Below, in pieces: positions 34,241 through 43,195 of a DNA stretch of 64,000 nucleotides. The notes under the pieces were generated by a model. It saw only the letters and a list, made by a program, of their open reading frames with translations. It ran no database searches and was not told where the DNA came from. The stretch comes from Candidatus Collinsella stercoripullorum (lineage in GTDB: Bacteria > Actinomycetota > Coriobacteriia > Coriobacteriales > Coriobacteriaceae). Location: assembly GCA_019117005.1 (NCBI GenBank), contig DXAO01000044.1, forward strand, positions 1-64,000, read 5' to 3'. The position numbers and the translations under genes were made by a program. The stretch's first letter is position 1. The number at the start of each line of letters is the position of its first letter.

Positions 34241-35554
34241 ATGGACCAGTTCTTCAAGATCGGTGACCGCGGGTCCTCGGTGGCAACCGAGCTGCGCGCG
34301 GGTCTCACCACGTTTCTCGCCATGGCCTACATCATCGTGGTCAACCCGCTCATCTTGGAGGCGGGCGGCGTGCCCGTCACCGCTGCGGTCACGGCCACCT
34401 GCGTCGGCGCGGGCATCATGACCATCCTCATGGGCGTGTGCGCCAACCGACCGCTCGCGTGCGCCTCGGGCATGGGCATCAACTCGATCGTCGCCTACAC
34501 GCTCTGCGGCTCGATGGGCCTCGGCTGGCAGACGGCCATGGCCGTCGTCCTCATCGAGGGCATCGCCATCCTGCTGCTCGTGCTCTGCGGCCTGCGCGAG
34601 GCCATCATGGAGGCCATCCCGGTGTCGCTCCGTCGCGGCATCTCCATCGGCCTCGGCCTGTTCATCGCGATGATCGGCCTGAAGGACGGCGGCATCATCC
34701 TGGCCAACGCCGACACGCTCGTGTCGCTCGGCAGCGTGACCGATCCGACGTTTCTGGTCGGCGCCATCTCCATCGTGGCGACGGTCGTCCTGTACTCCAT
34801 GAAGGTCAAGGGTGCGCTGCTGTGGGGCATCGTGATCGCAGCCGTCTGCGGGATCCCGCTGGGCGTGACCCAGACCCCCGCGGGCATCGTCGCCCCGCTC
34901 GATTTCTCGACCTTCGGCGCCCCGTTCATGGCCGACGCCGACGGCGTGATGGGCCTTGTCAAGGCGGTCTCCACCCCGACGATCCTGCTGTTCGCCTTCT
35001 CGCTCATGATGAGCGACTTCTTCGACACCATGGGCACCGCCATGGCCGTGGCCAAGCAGGGCGAGTTCCTGACCGAGGACGGCAAGGTCGAGGACATCAA
35101 GCCGATCCTCATCGTCGACTCCGCCGCGGCGGCGGTGGGCGGCATCATGGGCGCCTCGTCCATCACGACCTTCGTCGAGTCCGCCTCGGGTGCCGCAGAC
35201 GGCGGCCGCACCGGCCTCACCTCGGTCTTCACCGGCGTGCTGTTCATCCTCGCCGCGTTCCTCTCGCCGCTCATCTCCTGCATCAGCTCGGCTGCGACCT
35301 GCGGCGCGCTCGTGTTCGTCGGCTTCCTCATGATGAGCGACGCCGTCATGGTCAAGTGGGACGACGTGCTCGAGGGCTTCCCGACGTTCATGATCATCGC
35401 CGGCATCCCGTTCACCTACTCGATCTCCAACGGCATCGGCCTCGGCTTCATCACCTACATCATCGTCGCCGTGGTGACCGGCCGCGCGAAGTACGTGCGC
35501 CCGCTCATGTGGGTCGCGGGCCTCGCGTTCCTGCTGTACTTCCTGCTGCTGTAG
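34241..35554 (+). CDS. AzgA-like NCS2-family purine permease
   Basis: Membrane transporter of the AzgA branch of the NCS2 family, typically proton-coupled uptake of adenine, guanine or hypoxanthine. The 437-residue product begins with the AzgA-type segment STELRAGLTTFLAMAYIIVV-like (here VATELRAGLTTFLAMAYIIV, then NPLIL) and has about 12 hydrophobic helices. Family signatures are ACASGMGINSIVAYTLC, SLRRGISIGLGLFIAMIGLK, LMMSDFFDTMGTAMAVA and the helix-10 region ASSITTFVESASGAADGGRT. ATG 34241 follows GGGAGAGGAAAGC. It is monocistronic. The exact substrate cannot be read from the sequence. Confidence 0.92.
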   Translation: MDQFFKIGDRGSSVATELRAGLTTFLAMAYIIVVNPLILEAGGVPVTAAVTATCVGAGIMTILMGVCANRPLACASGMGINSIVAYTLCGSMGLGWQTAMAVVLIEGIAILLLVLCGLREAIMEAIPVSLRRGISIGLGLFIAMIGLKDGGIILANADTLVSLGSVTDPTFLVGAISIVATVVLYSMKVKGALLWGIVIAAVCGIPLGVTQTPAGIVAPLDFSTFGAPFMADADGVMGLVKAVSTPTILLFAFSLMMSDFFDTMGTAMAVAKQGEFLTEDGKVEDIKPILIVDSAAAAVGGIMGASSITTFVESASGAADGGRTGLTSVFTGVLFILAAFLSPLISCISSAATCGALVFVGFLMMSDAVMVKWDDVLEGFPTFMIIAGIPFTYSISNGIGLGFITYIIVAVVTGRAKYVRPLMWVAGLAFLLYFLLL

Positions 35555-35697
35555 CCTCAGGGCCCCGCTTCGCGTTCCGCACGGCGCCCGCAGGTCTCCT
35601 GCGCGCCGTGCACGCGCATGACGTTGGGCGCCCGCCTCCGGCCGGTATGGCGGCCCCGCGCGGTTAGTGCAGGTCTGGTGAAGAGTCGGACCTGTGG

Positions 35698-35812
35698 TAT
35701 CATACGACGCTGTTGGTACCTCGACCTTGGTTGCCCGCTCCACCGGCGGCTACCCAGATCGGGGCGAATCTACGCCGGGGCGCGATCCCCGGTTCTGACG
35801 AAAGGTGTTCAC
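35698..35812 (+). promoter_or_regulatory. rpsO promoter -10 and structured leader
   Basis: TATCAT at 35698-35703 is a -10 candidate without a clear -35. The ~100-nt leader contains GC-rich complementary segments (CGGGGCG..., CGCGATCCCCG at about 35759-35791). S15 commonly represses its own mRNA through leader structures that differ between phyla; whether this is such an element is inference. Confidence 0.4.
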
Positions 35813-36091
35813 ATGACCATCTCCAAGGAGCGCAAGGCCGAGCTCACCGCTCAGTTCGGCAAGAACGGCGCCGACACCGGCAACCCCAAGGTCCAGGTCG
35901 CCATCCTGACCGACCGCATCCGCGAGCTCACCGAGCACATGAAGTCCCACCCGAAGGACTTCCACACCCGCCGCGGCCTGCTCATGCTCGTCGGCCGTCG
36001 TCGCCGCCTTCTGTCCTACATCAAGAAGAACGACATCTTCGAGTACCGTGAGCTCATCAAGCAGCTCGGCATCCGCGATAACATCCAGTAG
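35813..36091 (+). CDS. rpsO: 30S ribosomal protein S15
   Basis: Primary 16S rRNA-binding protein of the small-subunit platform. The 92-residue product begins [19 protein letters not shown] and carries the S15 signature [43 protein letters not shown] 35813 follows GAAAGGTG. The in-frame extension upstream is leader sequence. It is followed by an intrinsic terminator and then pnp, the widespread rpsO-pnp order. Confidence 0.97.
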   Translation: MTISKERKAELTAQFGKNGADTGNPKVQVAILTDRIRELTEHMKSHPKDFHTRRGLLMLVGRRRRLLSYIKKNDIFEYRELIKQLGIRDNIQ

Positions 36092-36105
36092 AGATTCGTG
36101 CATGC

Positions 36106-36130
36106 AGGAGCCCCCGCGGGGGCTCCTTTT
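36106..36130 (+). terminator. intrinsic terminator after rpsO
   Basis: AGGAGCCCCC (36106-36115) and GGGGGCTCCT (36118-36127) form a very strong stem, followed by TTTT including the end of the stem. It separates rpsO from pnp, though readthrough could supply part of pnp transcription because no strong pnp promoter is evident in the 100-base gap. Confidence 0.88.
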
Positions 36131-36200
36131 CATGTAGGGGCCCGCGACCGCTGGTCCTACACCGCCGGACCCGCCGTGCCGGATCCGGCCAGAAGAAGTC

Positions 36201-36222
36201 CCGCACGCAAAGGGGCGTGCGG
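36201..36222 (+). promoter_or_regulatory. pnp leader hairpin
   Basis: CCGCACGC (36201-36208) pairs perfectly with GCGTGCGG (36215-36222) around a six-base loop, ending 14 bases before the pnp start and next to its ribosome-binding site (TGAGGAGAG). In E. coli the pnp leader stem is cut by RNase III and then attacked by PNPase for autoregulation; a similar role here is inference. Confidence 0.5.
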
Positions 36223-36236
36223 AGTTGAGGAGAGAA

Positions 36237-38489
36237 ATGACACTCGTATCCAAGACCTTTGAGCTGTACGGCAAGACCTACACGCTGGAGGCCGGCGAGC
36301 TCGCCAAGCAGGCGACCGGCGCCGCGCTCGTCAAGCAGGGCGACACCACCGCCCTCGTGACCGTCGTCGTGTCCAAGGAGCGGAAGAACTACGACTTCTT
36401 CCCCCTGACCGTCGACTTCAACGAGAAGATGTACGCGGCGGGCCGCATCCCCGGCGGCTACCTCAAGCGCGAGGGCCGTCCCAGTGAGAAGGCCACGCTC
36501 ACCGCGCGCATGATCGACCGCCCCATCCGCCCGAGCTTCCCCGACGGCTTCCGCAACGAGGTCCAGATCGTGGCGACCTCGCTCGTCGCCGACCAGGTGA
36601 ACCCCATCGACGTCATCTGCACGATGGGCGCCTCCCTCGGCCTCACCCTGGGCGGCGTGCCCTTCGAGGGCCCGCTCGCATGCGTCCGCATCGGCCGCGA
36701 CACCGAGACCGGCGCCTTCATCGTGAACCCCACCTACGAGGAGCGCGAGGCGTCCGACCTCGACCTCGAGCTCGCGGGCACCCGCGACTTCATCTCCATG
36801 GTGGAGGCCGGCGCCGACGAGGTGACCGAGGAGGACATGCTGGCCGCCATGCAGTTCGGCCAGGAGGCCATCGGCGCGTTCTGCGACGCCCAGCTCGAGT
36901 TCGTCGCCGAGTGGGAGCGCGTCAACGGCCCCATCCAGCCCAAGGAGTACATCCTCGACCAGCCCGTCCCGGAGGTCGAGGAGCGCATCTTCGCCCACTA
37001 CGACGAGATGTACGCCGCCCTCTCCGACGCCGACAAGCTCTCCCGCATCGCGCATGTCGAGGAGCTGAAGGAGCGCATCCGCGCCGAGTTCAGCGAGGAG
37101 GAGCAGGCCGCGTGGGAGCGCGAGATCCCGGTCAACCTCAAGAAGCTCGAGAAGAAGGCCATGCGCAGCATGGTCGTCGAGACCGGCGAGCGCGTCGACG
37201 GCCGTGCCGCCGACGAGATCCGCCCCATCATGGTGAAGGACTCCTACCTGCCGCTCGTGCACGGCTCCGGCCTGTTCCAGCGCGGCCAGACCCAGGTGCT
37301 GTCGGTGCTCTCGCTCGGGATGCTGAACGAGGGCCAGCGCCTCGATACGATCGAGCCGGTCGAGGGCAAGCGCTACATGCACCAGTACAACTTCCCGCCC
37401 TTCTGCACGGGTGAGACCGGTCGCATCGGCGCCCCCAAGCGCCGCGAGATCGGTCACGGCAACCTCGCCGAGCGCGCGCTGCTCCCGGTGCTGCCCGATG
37501 AGAACGAGTTCCCCTACGCCATCCGCGTGGTGTCCGAGGTCATGGAGTCCAACGGCTCCTCGTCCATGGCGTCCACCTGCGCGAGCTGCCTGGCGCTCAT
37601 GGACGGCGGCGTGCCGCTGAAGCGCCCCGTGTCCGGCATCGCCATGGGCCTCATCCAGGAGGAGGGCAAGACCGTGGTCCTGTCCGACATCCAGGGCATC
37701 GAGGACTTCCTGGGCGACATGGACTTCAAGGTCACCGGCACCGAGCGCGGCATCACCGCGCTGCAGATGGACAACAAGGCCACCGGCCTCACCTTCGACA
37801 TCCTGGCCCGCGCGCTCGAGCAGGCCAAGGCCGGCCGCGCGTTCATCCTGGGCAAGATGCTCGACGTCATCCCTGCCCCGCGCGAGACCACGCGCGAGAC
37901 CGCGCCGCGCATCACCACGATCACCGTCCCGGTCGATAAGATCCGCGAGGTCATCGGCAAGGGCGGCGACGTCATCCGCGGCATCCAGGACGAGACCGGC
38001 GCCTCCATCGACATCGAGCAGGACGGCACCGTCTACGTCGGCGGCGTCGGCGAGTCCGTCGAGCAGGCCATCGAGCGCATCAACCTGATCATCAAGGAGC
38101 CCGAGGTCGGGGAGGAGTACACCGGCCGCGTCGTGACCATCCAGTCCTTCGGCGCGTTCGTCCGCCTCTTCGGCAACAAGGACGGCCTGCTGCACATCTC
38201 GCGCGTGGCCAACGGCCGCGTCGACCGCGTGGAGGACGTCCTCAACGTGGGCGACGAGGTGCGCGTGAAGGTCATCGACATCGACGAGAAGGGCAAGGTC
38301 TCGCTCGACCGCCTCGACAAGCCCGAGGCGCCGGCCGGCTCCGGCTCCGACGAGGGCTTCAAGGGCAACCACCGCGAGCGCCGCGAGCGCGGTGACCGCC
38401 CGGGCCGCCCGCGCCGCGACCACGGCGACCGCCCGCGCCGCCCCGGCGACAACGGCGGCCGCACCCCGCGCCGCCATCACGAGGGGTAA
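36237..38489 (+). CDS. pnp: polyribonucleotide nucleotidyltransferase (PNPase)
   Basis: Phosphorolytic 3'-5' exoribonuclease. The 750-residue product has both RNase PH-like cores (first: FFPLTVDFNEKMYAAGRIPG and REGRPSEKATLTARMIDRPI; second: DEIRPIMVKDSYLPLVHGSG and GSSSMASTCASCLALMDGGV), the helical domain between them, a KH domain (TVPVDKIREVIGKGGDVIRG) and an S1 domain (YTGRVVTIQSFGAFVRLFGN). The C-terminal tail is Arg/Gly/Asp-rich (about 45 residues), as seen in other actinobacterial PNPases. ATG 36237 follows TTGAGGAGAG. RNase J is the next gene. Confidence 0.97.
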   Translation: MTLVSKTFELYGKTYTLEAGELAKQATGAALVKQGDTTALVTVVVSKERKNYDFFPLTVDFNEKMYAAGRIPGGYLKREGRPSEKATLTARMIDRPIRPSFPDGFRNEVQIVATSLVADQVNPIDVICTMGASLGLTLGGVPFEGPLACVRIGRDTETGAFIVNPTYEEREASDLDLELAGTRDFISMVEAGADEVTEEDMLAAMQFGQEAIGAFCDAQLEFVAEWERVNGPIQPKEYILDQPVPEVEERIFAHYDEMYAALSDADKLSRIAHVEELKERIRAEFSEEEQAAWEREIPVNLKKLEKKAMRSMVVETGERVDGRAADEIRPIMVKDSYLPLVHGSGLFQRGQTQVLSVLSLGMLNEGQRLDTIEPVEGKRYMHQYNFPPFCTGETGRIGAPKRREIGHGNLAERALLPVLPDENEFPYAIRVVSEVMESNGSSSMASTCASCLALMDGGVPLKRPVSGIAMGLIQEEGKTVVLSDIQGIEDFLGDMDFKVTGTERGITALQMDNKATGLTFDILARALEQAKAGRAFILGKMLDVIPAPRETTRETAPRITTITVPVDKIREVIGKGGDVIRGIQDETGASIDIEQDGTVYVGGVGESVEQAIERINLIIKEPEVGEEYTGRVVTIQSFGAFVRLFGNKDGLLHISRVANGRVDRVEDVLNVGDEVRVKVIDIDEKGKVSLDRLDKPEAPAGSGSDEGFKGNHRERRERGDRPGRPRRDHGDRPRRPGDNGGRTPRRHHEG

Positions 38490-38507
38490 GCCGACTCCGT
38501 GAGAGCA

Positions 38508-38576
38508 AGGGACCCCCGGATCCTCCTCGACGCGCCCGATGCGCGTCCGAGGCGGGCCGGGGGTCCCTCCCGTTTT
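38508..38576 (+). terminator. long intrinsic terminator after pnp
   Basis: AGGGACCCCCGG (38508-38519) pairs perfectly with CCGGGGGTCCCT (38557-38568); inside, CCTCG-ACGCGC and GCGCGT-CCGAGG form a second stem, so nearly the whole segment can be double-stranded. TTTT follows at 38573-38576. Confidence 0.85.
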
Positions 38577-38644
38577 CACCCGTCCGCGTTCCGCTGTTCG
38601 TGTGGGGACGGGTCCCGGAGTGTATTTCCCGCCGCTCCAGTTGG

Positions 38645-38650
38645 TACAAT
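38645..38650 (+). promoter_or_regulatory. candidate -10 element for rnj-ftsK-rodZ
   Basis: TACAAT at 38645-38650, about 120 bases before the rnj start codon and downstream of the pnp terminator, is the best -10 candidate for this unit. The -35 region is poor. The leader includes ACGAAGGAAAGGAAC, the likely rnj ribosome-binding site. Confidence 0.4.
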
Positions 38651-38769
38651 TCACTATCCATGTCCATGCCCGTGCCCATTCGCGGTGCGCGGCATCTTTT
38701 TTGAACGGCACGGCGGCGCTCTTCGCCGCCGATCTGATACGCGACGAAGGAAAGGAACCACACCACCCC

Positions 38770-40446
38770 ATGGCATCCACAACCAAGAAATCCGCACCGC
38801 TCAAGATCATCCCCTTGGGCGGCCTTGACGGCATCGGCAAGAACATGACCGTGTTCGAGTGCGGCGACGACATGGTGCTCGTCGACGCCGGCCTCATGTT
38901 CCCCGACGACTCCCAGCCCGGCATCGACCTGGTGCTTCCCGACTACACTTATGTCCTGGAGAACGAGGAGAAGCTCCGCGGCATCGTGGTCACCCACGGC
39001 CACGAGGACCACACCGGCTCCCTGCCGTACCTGCTGCAGGACCTCAACAACAAGGTGCCCATCTTCTCGAGCAAGCTCACCCTGGGCTTCATCGAGGGCA
39101 AGCTCTCGGAGTTCCGCATCCGCGCGCCCAAGTTCCGCGAGGTGCACGGCGGCAGCCATGTGAACCTCGGCTGCATCCAGATCGACTTCTTCTCCATGAC
39201 GCACTCCATCCCCGGCGCGCTGGGTGTCTTCATCCGCACCCCGCAGGGCACGGTCATGCACACCGGCGACTTCAAGCTCGACCAGACCCCGATCGACGGT
39301 GTCACGCCCGACTACGCCGCCATCAACAAGTTCGCCAAGCAGGGCATCGACCTGCTCATGTCCGACTCGACCAACGCCACGCGCCCCGGCTTCACCAAGT
39401 CCGAGGCCGAGGTCGGGCCCTCCCTGTACGCCGCGATCAAGAACGCGCCGGGCCGCGTCTTCGTCGCCTCGTTCTCCAGCCACATCCACCGTCTGCAGCA
39501 GATCTGCGACGCCGCGCGCTCCTGCGGGCGCAAGATCGTGGTGACCGGCCGCTCCATGCTCACCAACACGCGCGTCGCGCGCGAACTCGGGTACCTGCAG
39601 ATCCCCGAGGAGGACATCATCGACGCCTACGAGATCGACAACCTCCCCGAGGACCAGATCGTCGTCATGTGCACCGGTTCCCAGGGCGAGCCGCTCTCCG
39701 CGCTCTCCCGCATGGCCAACGGCGAGCACAAGACCCTCTCCATGCACGAGGGCGACACGGTGATCATCTCCGCCACGCCGATCCCGGGCAACGAGAAGGG
39801 CGTGCAGCAGGTCGTGAACAGCCTGGCCAAGATCGGCTGCGACGTCTACGACAAGAACCGCACCCTCGTGCACGTCTCCGGCCACGGCAGCCAGGAGGAG
39901 CTCAAGCTCATGCTGGCCATGGCCAAGCCCTCATACTTCATGCCGGTCCACGGCGAGGCCGTCCACCTGCGCGCCCATGCCTCGCTCGCGCGCAAGATGG
40001 GCATCCCGTCCGACCGCATCTTCGTGCTCGACAACGGCGACTCGCTCGAGATGCGCGCCGGCAAGGTGCGCCGCGGCTCGTCCGTCGAGTCCGGCGTGGT
40101 CTACGTCGACGGCCTGCGGATCGGTGACACCGACCCCATCGTGCTGCGCGACCGCCAGAAGCTCGCGAACGACGGCATGGTCACCGCGGTGGCCATCGTC
40201 TCGCTCAAGCGCAAGCGGGTCGATGCGATCGAGTTCTCCGGCCGCGGCGTCTCCTTCACCATCGACGACGAGTTCTCCGCCGACGCGTCCGCCTCGATCA
40301 TGAAGATGATCGAGAAGGGCAAGTTCAACTTCACGAGCAGCGGCACCGACGCCCTGCGCAAGGCCGTGCGCGACTCGCTGTCCAACTTCATCTGGAACCG
40401 CACCCGCACCCGCCCGATGATCATCCCGGTCGTCATGGAGGTCTGA
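38770..40446 (+). CDS. rnj: ribonuclease J
   Basis: Beta-CASP metallo-hydrolase with 5'-3' exo- and endoribonuclease activity, central to mRNA decay and rRNA maturation where RNase E is absent. The 558-residue product has the metal motif VVTHGHEDHTGSLPYL, then GDFKLDQTPIDG, the beta-CASP segments (LLMSDSTNATRPGFTKSE; SFSSHIHRLQQI; CTGSQGEPLSALSRMANGEH), the MPVHGEAVHLRAHASLA motif and the C-terminal domain. ATG 38770 has GAAGGAAAGGAAC upstream at a rather long spacing. It follows pnp; RNase Y is also encoded in the window, so three main RNA-decay enzymes map close together. Confidence 0.95.
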   Translation: MASTTKKSAPLKIIPLGGLDGIGKNMTVFECGDDMVLVDAGLMFPDDSQPGIDLVLPDYTYVLENEEKLRGIVVTHGHEDHTGSLPYLLQDLNNKVPIFSSKLTLGFIEGKLSEFRIRAPKFREVHGGSHVNLGCIQIDFFSMTHSIPGALGVFIRTPQGTVMHTGDFKLDQTPIDGVTPDYAAINKFAKQGIDLLMSDSTNATRPGFTKSEAEVGPSLYAAIKNAPGRVFVASFSSHIHRLQQICDAARSCGRKIVVTGRSMLTNTRVARELGYLQIPEEDIIDAYEIDNLPEDQIVVMCTGSQGEPLSALSRMANGEHKTLSMHEGDTVIISATPIPGNEKGVQQVVNSLAKIGCDVYDKNRTLVHVSGHGSQEELKLMLAMAKPSYFMPVHGEAVHLRAHASLARKMGIPSDRIFVLDNGDSLEMRAGKVRRGSSVESGVVYVDGLRIGDTDPIVLRDRQKLANDGMVTAVAIVSLKRKRVDAIEFSGRGVSFTIDDEFSADASASIMKMIEKGKFNFTSSGTDALRKAVRDSLSNFIWNRTRTRPMIIPVVMEV

Positions 40447-40447
40447 C

Positions 40448-43195
40448 GTGGCGTCGACGGGCAACAGGAGCAAGGGCTCGAAGGGGAAGGGCCGCGCCGC
40501 GGGCGCCGCGGCGGCCCCCCGGTCCCTGCGCGCCAACGAGGCGCGCGCAGCGCAGCAGGACGCCCCTGCCGCGCCGCTGCTCGCCGCCGGTTCGGGGCGC
40601 GATATCGCCGGCGTGGTGCTCGCCATCGTCGCCGTGGCGTCCCTCATCGCCGTGGTGTCCCCCTCCTCGGCCCCCGTTGCCGCCGCGCTCGCCGGCTTCT
40701 TCCACCTGGGCTTCGGCCTGGGCGGGTACGTCGTCCCGCTCGTCATGCTCGCGGCCGCCGCGCTGCTGTTCATAGGCGGCGAGGCCCCGGTGACCGCGCG
40801 CACGGCCGCGGGCGCCGCGCTCATCTTCTGCGCCGTGCTCGCCATGCTCTCGCTCTCGGTGCCCGGCACCGAGGTCTCGACCGCGGCGATGTTCGACGAG
40901 GCGCGCCTCTCCTCGAGCGGCGGCTACCTCGGCGCCTTCGCGGCGAGCGCGCTGCAGGGGGCGCTCGGCAAGACCATCTCCTACGTCGTGCTGGTCGGTG
41001 CGGTGGTGCTCGGTCTCGTCATCATCGGCTTCTCCGTGGGCGACCTCGCCCGCGGCATCGCCGATCGTGCCGAGCGCTTCGCCCAGCGCCGTCACGTCGA
41101 CATCAACGAGAGCCCGTGGGGCGACGCCCCGGCGGCCCCCGCGGCCCGTCGCGCCGTCCCCGAGGCCGCGCAGGCGCCCCTGTTCGACGAGGGCGCCGCG
41201 CAGACCACCTACCTCGGCAACCGCACGACCACCCTGCTCGACCACGAGGACGACCCCAAGGGGGAGGACCCGCTCGTCGACGTGTCCGACCAGCTCGCCG
41301 CCGAGCGCGCGAGGACCGTGCTCATCCCGGTGAAGGACCGCTGCGCGGAGGCAGCCCCCGAGGACGCGCCCGCACCCGAGTCCTCCGCCCCCGCGAGCCG
41401 TCGGACCCGCCGTCCCGCGGCCGCATCCGAGCCGGCCGCATCCGCCGAGCCCCATATGGAGCCCCAGGACGTCCTCCCGTGGTCCGAGCCCGACACCGAT
41501 CCCGATCCCGCGGGCGGCACCTCCGCCGCGGAGGAGCCCGCGCCCGAGCGCCTCGTGAAGACCGCCGAGGGCGAGCGCCCCGTGCCCGCGTTCCTGCGCC
41601 AGGCGGCGGGGGAGGGCCCGCGCCCCGCGGCACCCGCCGCGCCGGCCCGCGCCCCGCAGGCGCCCGCTGCGCCGTCGAGCGCCGCCTCGGACGAGGAGGA
41701 GGGGCGCAGGCTCCCTCCCGCCACGATGCTGCGCCACAACCCCGCCTCCGCCTCGAGCACGAGCTCGGCCAAGGAGCTCGAGCAGACCGCCGAGGGCCTC
41801 CAGGCGACCCTGCAGGAGTTCGGCCTCCACGCGCGCGTGGTCGGCTGGATCGCCGGCCCCACCGTCACGACCTTCAAGGTGCAGCCCGGCGAGGGCGAGC
41901 GCGTGAGCCGCATCTCGAGCCTCGAGGACGACATCGCCCTGTCGCTCGCGACGGACTCGGTCCGCATCTTCGCCCCCATCCCGGGGACGTCGCTGGTGGG
42001 CATCGAGATCCCCAACCGCACGCGGCAGACGGTCGCGTTCGGCGACATCCTGCCCTACGTCACCGGCGGCCCGCTCGAGTTCGCGCTCGGCCGCGACGCC
42101 GAGGGACAGCCCATGGTCGCTGACCTCGCCAAGATGCCGCACCTGCTCATCGCCGGCACGACCGGCTCGGGAAAGTCCGTCGTCATCAGCTCCATCCTCA
42201 TGAGCCTGCTCATGCGCACCTTCCCCGAGGACGTGCGCCTGATCATGGTCGACCCCAAGCGCGTCGAGTTCGCCCCCTACGACGGGCTGCCCCATCTGTA
42301 CGTGCCGGTCGTCACCGAGCCCAAGCAGGCCGCGAGCGCCCTGCAGTGGGCCGTCTCCGAGATGGAGCGCCGCCTCAAGATCTTCGAGCGCATCGGTGTG
42401 CGCAAGATCTCCACCTTCAACGAGAAGCAGGCAGCGGGCGAGTTCGAGAAGTACGACAACCCGCCGGCCAAGATGCCCTACCTCGTCATCGTCATCGACG
42501 AGCTCTCCGACCTCATGATGGTCGCCGGCAAGGACGTGGAGGCGAGCATCGTGCGCATCGCCCAGCTCGGCCGCGCCGCGGGCATCCATATGATCGTGGC
42601 GACCCAGCGCCCCAGCTCCAACGTCGTGACCGGTCTGATCAAGGCCAACATCACCAACCGCATCGGCCTCACGGTCGCCACGGGCATCGACAGCCGCGTC
42701 ATCCTTGACCAGACGGGCGCCGAGAAGCTCATCGGCCAGGGCGACATGCTGTTCTCCCGCGTGGACTGGGGCAAGCCCAAGCGCATCCAGGGCTGTTTCG
42801 TGTCGGACGAGGAGATCTTCTCGGTCGTCGAGTTCGTCAAGGAGCAGAGCCCCGCCGACTACCACACCGAGATCCTCTCCGCGGTCTCCCCGGCCGCCAT
42901 GGGCGGCGGCGGGGGCGGCGGGGCGCACGAGCCCGCCGAGGACGACCCCCTCATCTGGGAGGCCGCGCGCATCGTGGTCGAGTCCCAGCTCGGGTCCACC
43001 TCGGGCCTCCAGCGGCGCCTCAAGGTCGGCTACGCCCGTGCGGGGCGCATCATGGACATGCTCGAGGAGAAGGGCGTCGTCGGTCCCCCCGACGGGTCCA
43101 AGCCGCGCGAGGTGCTGCTCGACGAGGAGGGCCTCGCCGCGCTCGAGGAGGTCGAGGCGCGCATGTCCGCTGAAGACGAGTTTGGAGGCTTCTGA
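40448..43195 (+). CDS. ftsK: DNA translocase FtsK/SpoIIIE
   Basis: Septum-located motor that pumps chromosomal DNA and activates dimer resolution. The 915-residue product has about four N-terminal membrane helices (residues 52-195), a long acidic Pro/Ala/Glu linker (200-430), the alpha/beta motor with Walker A LIAGTTGSGKSVVISSILMS near residue 570 and Walker B LVIVIDELSDLMMV, and a C-terminal gamma winged-helix domain (GSTSGLQRRLKVGYARAGRI) that would read KOPS-like sequences. GTG 40448 starts two bases after the rnj stop. The next gene overlaps its last base. Confidence 0.95.
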   Translation: MASTGNRSKGSKGKGRAAGAAAAPRSLRANEARAAQQDAPAAPLLAAGSGRDIAGVVLAIVAVASLIAVVSPSSAPVAAALAGFFHLGFGLGGYVVPLVMLAAAALLFIGGEAPVTARTAAGAALIFCAVLAMLSLSVPGTEVSTAAMFDEARLSSSGGYLGAFAASALQGALGKTISYVVLVGAVVLGLVIIGFSVGDLARGIADRAERFAQRRHVDINESPWGDAPAAPAARRAVPEAAQAPLFDEGAAQTTYLGNRTTTLLDHEDDPKGEDPLVDVSDQLAAERARTVLIPVKDRCAEAAPEDAPAPESSAPASRRTRRPAAASEPAASAEPHMEPQDVLPWSEPDTDPDPAGGTSAAEEPAPERLVKTAEGERPVPAFLRQAAGEGPRPAAPAAPARAPQAPAAPSSAASDEEEGRRLPPATMLRHNPASASSTSSAKELEQTAEGLQATLQEFGLHARVVGWIAGPTVTTFKVQPGEGERVSRISSLEDDIALSLATDSVRIFAPIPGTSLVGIEIPNRTRQTVAFGDILPYVTGGPLEFALGRDAEGQPMVADLAKMPHLLIAGTTGSGKSVVISSILMSLLMRTFPEDVRLIMVDPKRVEFAPYDGLPHLYVPVVTEPKQAASALQWAVSEMERRLKIFERIGVRKISTFNEKQAAGEFEKYDNPPAKMPYLVIVIDELSDLMMVAGKDVEASIVRIAQLGRAAGIHMIVATQRPSSNVVTGLIKANITNRIGLTVATGIDSRVILDQTGAEKLIGQGDMLFSRVDWGKPKRIQGCFVSDEEIFSVVEFVKEQSPADYHTEILSAVSPAAMGGGGGGGAHEPAEDDPLIWEAARIVVESQLGSTSGLQRRLKVGYARAGRIMDMLEEKGVVGPPDGSKPREVLLDEEGLAALEEVEARMSAEDEFGGF

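Noticed and set aside
36057-38924. Open frame of about 950 codons on the minus strand across pnp
   Set aside because: Antisense artefact of high-GC coding sequence; the plus-strand pnp has all expected domains.
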